NCBI GenBank assembly: GCA_905250125.1
Contig: CAJNOL010000613.1
Coordinates: 54,423-118,422 of the forward strand
Length of the DNA: 64,000 nucleotides
Reading direction: 5' to 3'
Origin: Rotaria sordida
Lineage: Eukaryota; Rotifera; Eurotatoria; Philodinida; Philodinidae
Positions within the stretch are counted from its first letter, which is position 1, and the number at the start of each line of letters is the position of its first letter. The position numbers and the translations under genes were made by a program. Under the pieces are notes generated by a model. It searched no databases, was not told the DNA's origin, and worked only from the letters and a program-made list of their open reading frames with translations. This document shows, piece by piece, positions 58,953 through 64,000 of the stretch.

Positions 58953-59411
58953 AACGGTTTGTGTTGACGTTCAGATTTGGCCAATATATTGACTTTTTAG
59001 TGAATTAACTTTGATGGGACTCATGTTTTCGATAGAACCCTACTGTTGAATTTTTGCCTGAAAACTTTGCCGGGATGAAGATTTCAATGAGACTAGTTTG
59101 TGTACAAAATTACAGAAGTTTCCGGTCGTGTATATCTCAGATATGCATCTTCCAAAATATCCATGTTTTACACTGTATCAATGAAAAATCATCTGAAGTG
59201 TGAAAAACGCATATTCCAGAGATACTCGATCGAAAACTTCTGAAATTTTGTGCATAAGCCAGTCTCACTGAGGTCTTCATCTGGGCAGAGTTTTCAGGCA
59301 AAAATTTGACAACAGAATGTTATCAAAAAGCTGGATCCATACAGGATAAATTCGCTGAAAAGCCAATATCTCGGACAAATTTCAATGTCTTCAGCACGAA
59401 CCCTTTGAAGT
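58953..59411. repeat. 460-bp imperfect palindrome
   Basis: The left arm (58953-59180) and right arm (59200-59411) are complementary at roughly 75 percent. Landmarks are AATTTTTGCCTGAAAAC at the left and the complement GTTTTCAGGCAAAAATTT at the right, plus ATGAAGAYYTCARTGAGACT. It lies just outside the satellite. A word resembling the centre (AAATATCCATGTTTTTTACT) recurs at 63887-63910. Confidence 0.75.
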
Positions 59412-60370
59412 TTGTTCCAATCTCAAAGTCTCTTACCACTGAATAAAATATCAACTCAAAATCTTTTAATCATCTCAGTACCTTCCATCGTGAGTATCGA
59501 ACTGAGACGCGTACTGGGTGGAATCTAAAACTTGTACGACCACAAGTTTTGGATGCTAATCGGTACGCGAACTAGTAACGGCTCTATGGCCTTAATGGAG
59601 TCGTGTCCTGCATTGATATCGAGATGGAATTCGGGACCCGAATCCATGTTTGGACCGTAAACAGAACTGTCATTAAAAACGATTGTCTCGACTCAATTGT
59701 ACAAGGGACACTTGAAATTTAGTTCCAGCAGAATGATGCTATTTAGAAGCAAATTATCGATAGTGAAGCGTTTATATTTGTCAATGATGTGCTATTATTA
59801 TGATAAAAGAACAAATGAATATGTGGTATAGTGCACATTTTTTCCAAGCATGCGATTGGCTGTGTATTATCGTCGATTAAGTTTTTTGTATGGCGTGAGG
59901 CAGAACAAGCAAAACGACGATATTCTTTTTTACGAGAGAAAAAAAAATCTGATGAAAATGTGATACTCATACAATAGACGTATACAGATGAATGCACACA
60001 AATCAAGGTAATTTTGCCGTGTATATCTAGACGATACAATGCTTCACTTTCACTCATAGAACAACGTCATTACAATACACTCTTAATTTAGTTGTGGACA
60101 AGCAAGGTTTGGCACGGATAAAACAAGTAAATGTATGTTTCTCGAAAGTACAGTTTCTTCATCAAGCCTTTGTGGTCATGAGTATCGAGTAGATTTTTCT
60201 GTCCTATAGCAGAACCACTAATCTTATATAGTATTATTTTCGTATCGTTACAATTGTTTTTCTTGTGATAAAATCTTTCTGAAGTTCTGTACGAAATCAA
60301 CAGCAGAGATTAGCTACTGTAAAGCCATTCTCGTCAAAATGCGCCTTTAACATGGATTGTCAATCCAGTT
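59412..60370. other. No supported feature
   Basis: Mixed-composition DNA. Minus-strand frames of 104 and 70 codons (59743-60057, 60088-60300) show no domain, splice or family support. Confidence 0.35.
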
Positions 60371-60937
60371 TCTGACGAGAGAAGTACCCGAATTGTTCCG
60401 TTGACTTACAGCTCATATTTTGCGCATAATTAAACCTCAATGTTAATAGCCAAAGCCTAAGAGGATTTGTGCCTATGGGCTATTGAAGCCGACTTCTAAC
60501 CATTTCAGTGAATTTTCACTCACGAAGAGGCCTCATGCTTATTAGAATGTTCTAAAAACTTCAACTAAAACGAACTCTTTATCCTTGAAATATTGGTTAG
60601 CTAAAAAATTATCACATGCCATAGAAAAGTCAGAAAATTGAATGGTTTTGAAAATTCAGTATCTCAAGGATAAAGCACTCTTTTTGGCTGAAATTTTTAG
60701 AAAACTCTAATAACCATGACGCCTCTTCGTGGGTAAAATTTCAGGTCAAAGCAGCACCGTTTGATTTTTTCATGAATGTCTTGCCTGAAATCGAAAATCC
60801 ACTGAAACAGTCATTATTCGGCTTTAACAGCCCACAGTCACGAATTCTTTTAGGCTTTGGCTATTGACATTGAGATTTATTTGTGGGCAAAATATGAGCT
60901 CTAAGACGAAGAAACACTTCGAGCACTTCTCTCATGA
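60371..60937. repeat. 570-bp imperfect palindrome
   Basis: Arms of about 250 bp: AGCTCATATTTTGCGCATAA and ATAGCCAAAGCCTAAGAGGA at the left pair with complements at 60830-60905; CTTTATCCTTGAAATA pairs with TATCTCAAGGATAAAG near the centre (about 60655). No coding frame. A foldback element or a large hairpin-forming repeat. Confidence 0.8.
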
Positions 60938-61475
60938 GTGCTAACATAGAAGTACAACCATTCAATACTGTATTATTTTATCATTCGAAGAGATTTAATC
61001 TCGCTGTAAATGAAATGCGATGCAGTATGGCAAACCAGTTCTCTAGGAAATTTTCCTGAAAGGAATTCCCTTTAAGTTAGTATTTGCCGAAGACTTTGCT
61101 TGTAATTAACCCTTTCGCAGCGAATATTTTGAACAGCGCAATATCGAGTTTTCGTGATTTTCTTTTATGCTGTGATTGTCCTTGAAAAATTATTTAAGAC
61201 TGAGTACAAAAAGTCGAGGCAGTAGTTTTACAGAAGTGCAAATATTCATACAACGGCTGTTACTTGAGGACTATCTACTCCATTTTCGGTCGGCATGAAC
61301 AATTGCAATCAACCCGGATTTTGAGCTTTTATCCGTTGACGACATTGGTTACGTGGCAGGAAATTATTTGAGAAGGTCAGCAGCGAAATAATCATGTCCA
61401 TCTTCATTTTACGATGGGGTCCCAAAACACCATGTCAAGGGTTGTTCATCGAAATTTCTCATTCACAGCAGGTCT
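60938..61475. other. No supported feature
   Basis: No gene or repeat recognised; composition intermediate between the satellite and the AT-rich left part of the window. Confidence 0.35.
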
Positions 61476-62721
61476 CGAAATGGGCCGCATGGCCAAGTGG
61501 CCCAATAAAATTTTCTTCCCGGACCGACCCGAAGCTTCTATTGTTTTTTTACTTTTTACTAAACTATCTATCCGTTTCAAATACCAAAAATTATCAAAAA
61601 TGTTTTATGATAGAAGAACCATGAGAATTTCAACTACGATTGATATGATAAACCATAGTGATGGTTTAAACCAATCGTATCTCTCATCCACGCGCCATGT
61701 TCAGTAGTGCATAAACTGCGTTAATTAAAGTGAGAATGTAATTGACAGAAAAAAGTGTCGAGAATAAACCGTCGTCAAGATTAGGAGCTGTAAGTCAGGA
61801 TGGCGGGATGTTCACCAATAAGACATTCGCCAATGGCGAAAGTCCCGGAGGTATATTCGCGAAAGTCCACTGTACTTTCGCCAATTGGCGAAGTTCCAGG
61901 GAATGTATTGGCGAAAGTGAGGTGGACTTTCTCCAATGGAAAAAGTCCTATTGGCGAAAGTGAGGTGGACTTTCTCCAATAGCGAAAGTCCTATTGGCGA
62001 AAGTCTTATTGGCGAAATTCCGGAACCCTGTAAATAATACTTTATAGAATTCTTCAATTTTGATTAACGAGTGAATTCATGGGAACCATACTATTTTCGG
62101 GAAAAACGGCAATCCTATGAATCTTGCATCGTTTTTTTCCAGCAAAAACTTTTGCCAACTTGACCACGGATTGAGTTAGCACGCGATACAAAATAGTCTA
62201 TGAGCGCGTCGAAAAAAAATATTGATAGCTAAAGTTAGGAGATTCATCTTCAAAATTTAACTATCAAAAAATTTTTTCTTCCTGTTTACAAACTGCTTTT
62301 GATGGCGAGCTAACTCACTGTATGGTCAAAATTGAAAAAAAACACTTTCACTCAGAAATCTGATGAAGTTTCTATGGTGTATCTCAATAAAGAAATTGCA
62401 CTATAGGATATCGAGTTATACATAATGATTGTTATTGAGCTCAAATATCTGACAACATATTTTGTTTGTTTGACTCAAAAAGCAATTCAACTTATTGCAT
62501 ATTAATTTTATTTAAATGTTGAGTATCTGAGCTAACCAAACTCAGCATAACACTGGTTATTTGCTCCCACGTATATTGACAATTACCAAAATGATCTCCA
62601 AATTCTGCTTAGAAAAAATCTTTGTAAACGAAATTTCCTTTGGGTTCGAGCCGAGTGGGCTTAAATAATGTTCGGGCCAATTTGGGTCGCGTTGGGTGAT
62701 GAAAAAGTGGCCCATTTCGAG
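61476..62721. mobile_element. Possible 1.25-kb element with CTCGAAATGGGCC ends
   Basis: CTCGAAATGGGCC at about 61476 and its complement GGCCCATTTCGAG at about 62709-62721 form an inverted pair. Both ends are rich in GGGCC/GGCCC and CCCGAA words (61476-61540 and 62645-62721). The TTGGCGAAAGTCC array lies inside. Boundaries are tentative. Confidence 0.45.
61813..62030. repeat. TTGGCGAAAGTCC short repeat array
   Basis: About ten copies of TTGGCGAAAGTCC or its complement, including two exact copies of a longer stretch with GAGGTGGACTTTCTCCAAT. Both orientations are mixed, as in the other iterated-end elements. Frames of 60-81 codons here are repeat by-products. Confidence 0.8.
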
Positions 62722-63405
62722 TTCTGGTTCACAGCGAACAAATGCAATCCTCAGCATTTCGATTTTTGTATCGCTGAAGTACGCTGTGATTGGGCTTGAG
62801 AGTAATACGGAAGCGTGTACGAAATAAAACAGATGCTCTTCATATTCAACGAAGACATTATTCCTAAAAAGGCTGGAATGCTGGGATTTCACGTAAATTT
62901 TTTGTCTCAGTCGGCAACTACATTATTATAAATATTTCATTTTTGTGTCCTTCGACGGCATAGCGGTCACGATGAGCAAATATTTGAGCACATGATTGAT
63001 AAAACTTGAGCTGATAGATCTTGAATAAATCGTATTCTCCTAAAACGTATCTGTGGCTAGAATTATCTAGGATATTTTCAAGCCGCAGTGAAGAAGTGGG
63101 ACAATGAAGTAATTTCGCGCTTATGCCATTCGAAACGTTATGATGAAGATAAAAGTCATAAAGAACTCATCAAGAAAGGAAAACAGGCGCGCAAATCTTA
63201 AGTAAGGATCTGTTTCTTGAAACGGACCTAGCGCGAACATTGCACGCAGGATTTTTCGGTCAAGGTGAAAAATCATACATAAAAATCGGTTTAAGTTTCC
63301 TATGGTTTGACAGCGCGCTCATAACGCTAGAAAATAGTGGCGCTCAAGATTCAATGATCGCCCAGCTTTTTGCTTGATATCTGCTTGGATTTTTATGGTG
63401 TCGAA
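62722..63405. other. No supported feature
   Basis: No gene recognised. Confidence 0.35.
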
Positions 63406-63575
63406 CTAGAGTCCTGCGGGACAGTCCCGAATCCCGAAAAATCCTGTTTGTCCCGTCCGTGGCGCAATTAGGATTGTTCCAAAAACTGTTTGCATGGGAC
63501 ATTTGGAACCGGCACATTTCGAAAAATTTTCGGGCCGGAACGCATGGGATTCGAGGCACGACAAACGTCTATCTC
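63406..63575. repeat. GTCCCG-rich repeat cluster
   Basis: Iterated GTCCCG, TCCCGAA and CATGGGA words on both strands (GCGGGACAGTCCCGAATCCC at about 63416, GGGCCGGAACGCATGGGATT at about 63531). It resembles the end of another iterated-motif element; the partner end was not found. Confidence 0.5.
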
Positions 63576-64000
63576 ACAGACCTCTATGTCGAACGAAAGT
63601 TTCACAAAAAGTTCAGCATCGAATACCCTTCAAAACCCTAGAAGAATAAAGGTTGTAGACAGAAAAGCAACTAAACTAGAATAGAAATGCTGCGAACACA
63701 GAATAGCAACAATTTTCACGCGCTGATCGAGCTCACTTATACGTGCATGCTCTGATTTCAAATCATGGAGACAAATTAAAGAAATATTTCTAATGAGCTC
63801 TGGAAGCTGTATCCTGTACTTATGCATAAGGACTCTTCCATCAAAAGCCTATAGTGTTAAATAAATATTAGTTTTCGTGAATTTTCAAAAATATCCATGT
63901 TTTTTACTGTATTTTTCCGATTTTTGCAGAAATGTAAGCAACTTGTCGTAGCATTTTTTTCCTAGCACAAGGTTCTGATTTGTGCAAAGGCTACTCAATG
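63576..64000. other. Window end, no supported gene
   Basis: Only a fragment related to the palindrome centre at 59150 (AAATATCCATGTTTTTTACT, 63887-63910) is noted. Confidence 0.35.

Overview
The window is eukaryotic nuclear DNA, most likely from a bdelloid rotifer (Rotaria/Adineta-like). The evidence is as follows. It is very AT-rich outside one repeat block. Introns are about 50-80 bp with GT..AG ends. Genes are compact, and one run of genes shares a strand with very short gaps. Two proteins have domain types common in bdelloid proteomes: a VWLDK-type N-terminal domain and a 'DGNFEENY' ectodomain. A gene for an oligopeptide transporter (OPT) is present, a family usually missing from animals. 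The organism call is an inference; no rRNA or mitochondrial marker is present.

Layout. 1-8 kb: a decayed FLYWCH/MULE transposase gene on the minus strand, split by a 3.0-kb non-coding element that itself carries a ~68-bp tandem repeat and a 390-bp foldback. 8.15-8.55 kb: an isolated achaete-scute-like bHLH gene, followed by about 6.6 kb of gene-poor DNA. 15.2-18.3 kb: four tightly spaced minus-strand genes (VWLDK-domain protein, a six-exon CCDC89-like coiled-coil protein, and two unrecognised proteins). 20.65 kb: a 10-N assembly gap. 20.7-22.45 kb: a broken MAM-like membrane-protein gene. 23.2-24.7 and 25.7-26.4 kb: two non-autonomous elements. 26.9-30.0 kb: a convergent gene pair, a small type II membrane protein (+) and an OPT transporter (-). 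30-39 kb: no gene recognised. 39-46.6 kb: repeat-rich DNA with a GAGTACTC-ended element, a small two-exon gene, and a pair of LTR-like direct repeats enclosing further elements.

From about 46.8 to 58.9 kb composition changes sharply to roughly balanced GC. The block is an old, diverged satellite with a basic period of 30 bp, and in its centre a higher-order period of 240 bp (8 x 30), with some 210-bp (7 x 30) units. A 1.86-kb mariner-superfamily element, a ~300-bp MITE-like element and a 135-bp micro-element have inserted into it. 59-64 kb holds large palindromes and more elements with iterated-motif ends.

The recurring theme is non-autonomous elements whose ends are built from repeated short motifs in both orientations (GCGTTC, GAGTACTC, GGGGTCTTCTAATA, GGACACTTGCTCG, TTGGCGAAAGTCC, GTGAAGTACAA). 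Together with the 30/240-bp satellite these are the best candidates for undescribed biology. All splice models, family calls and boundaries were made by eye.
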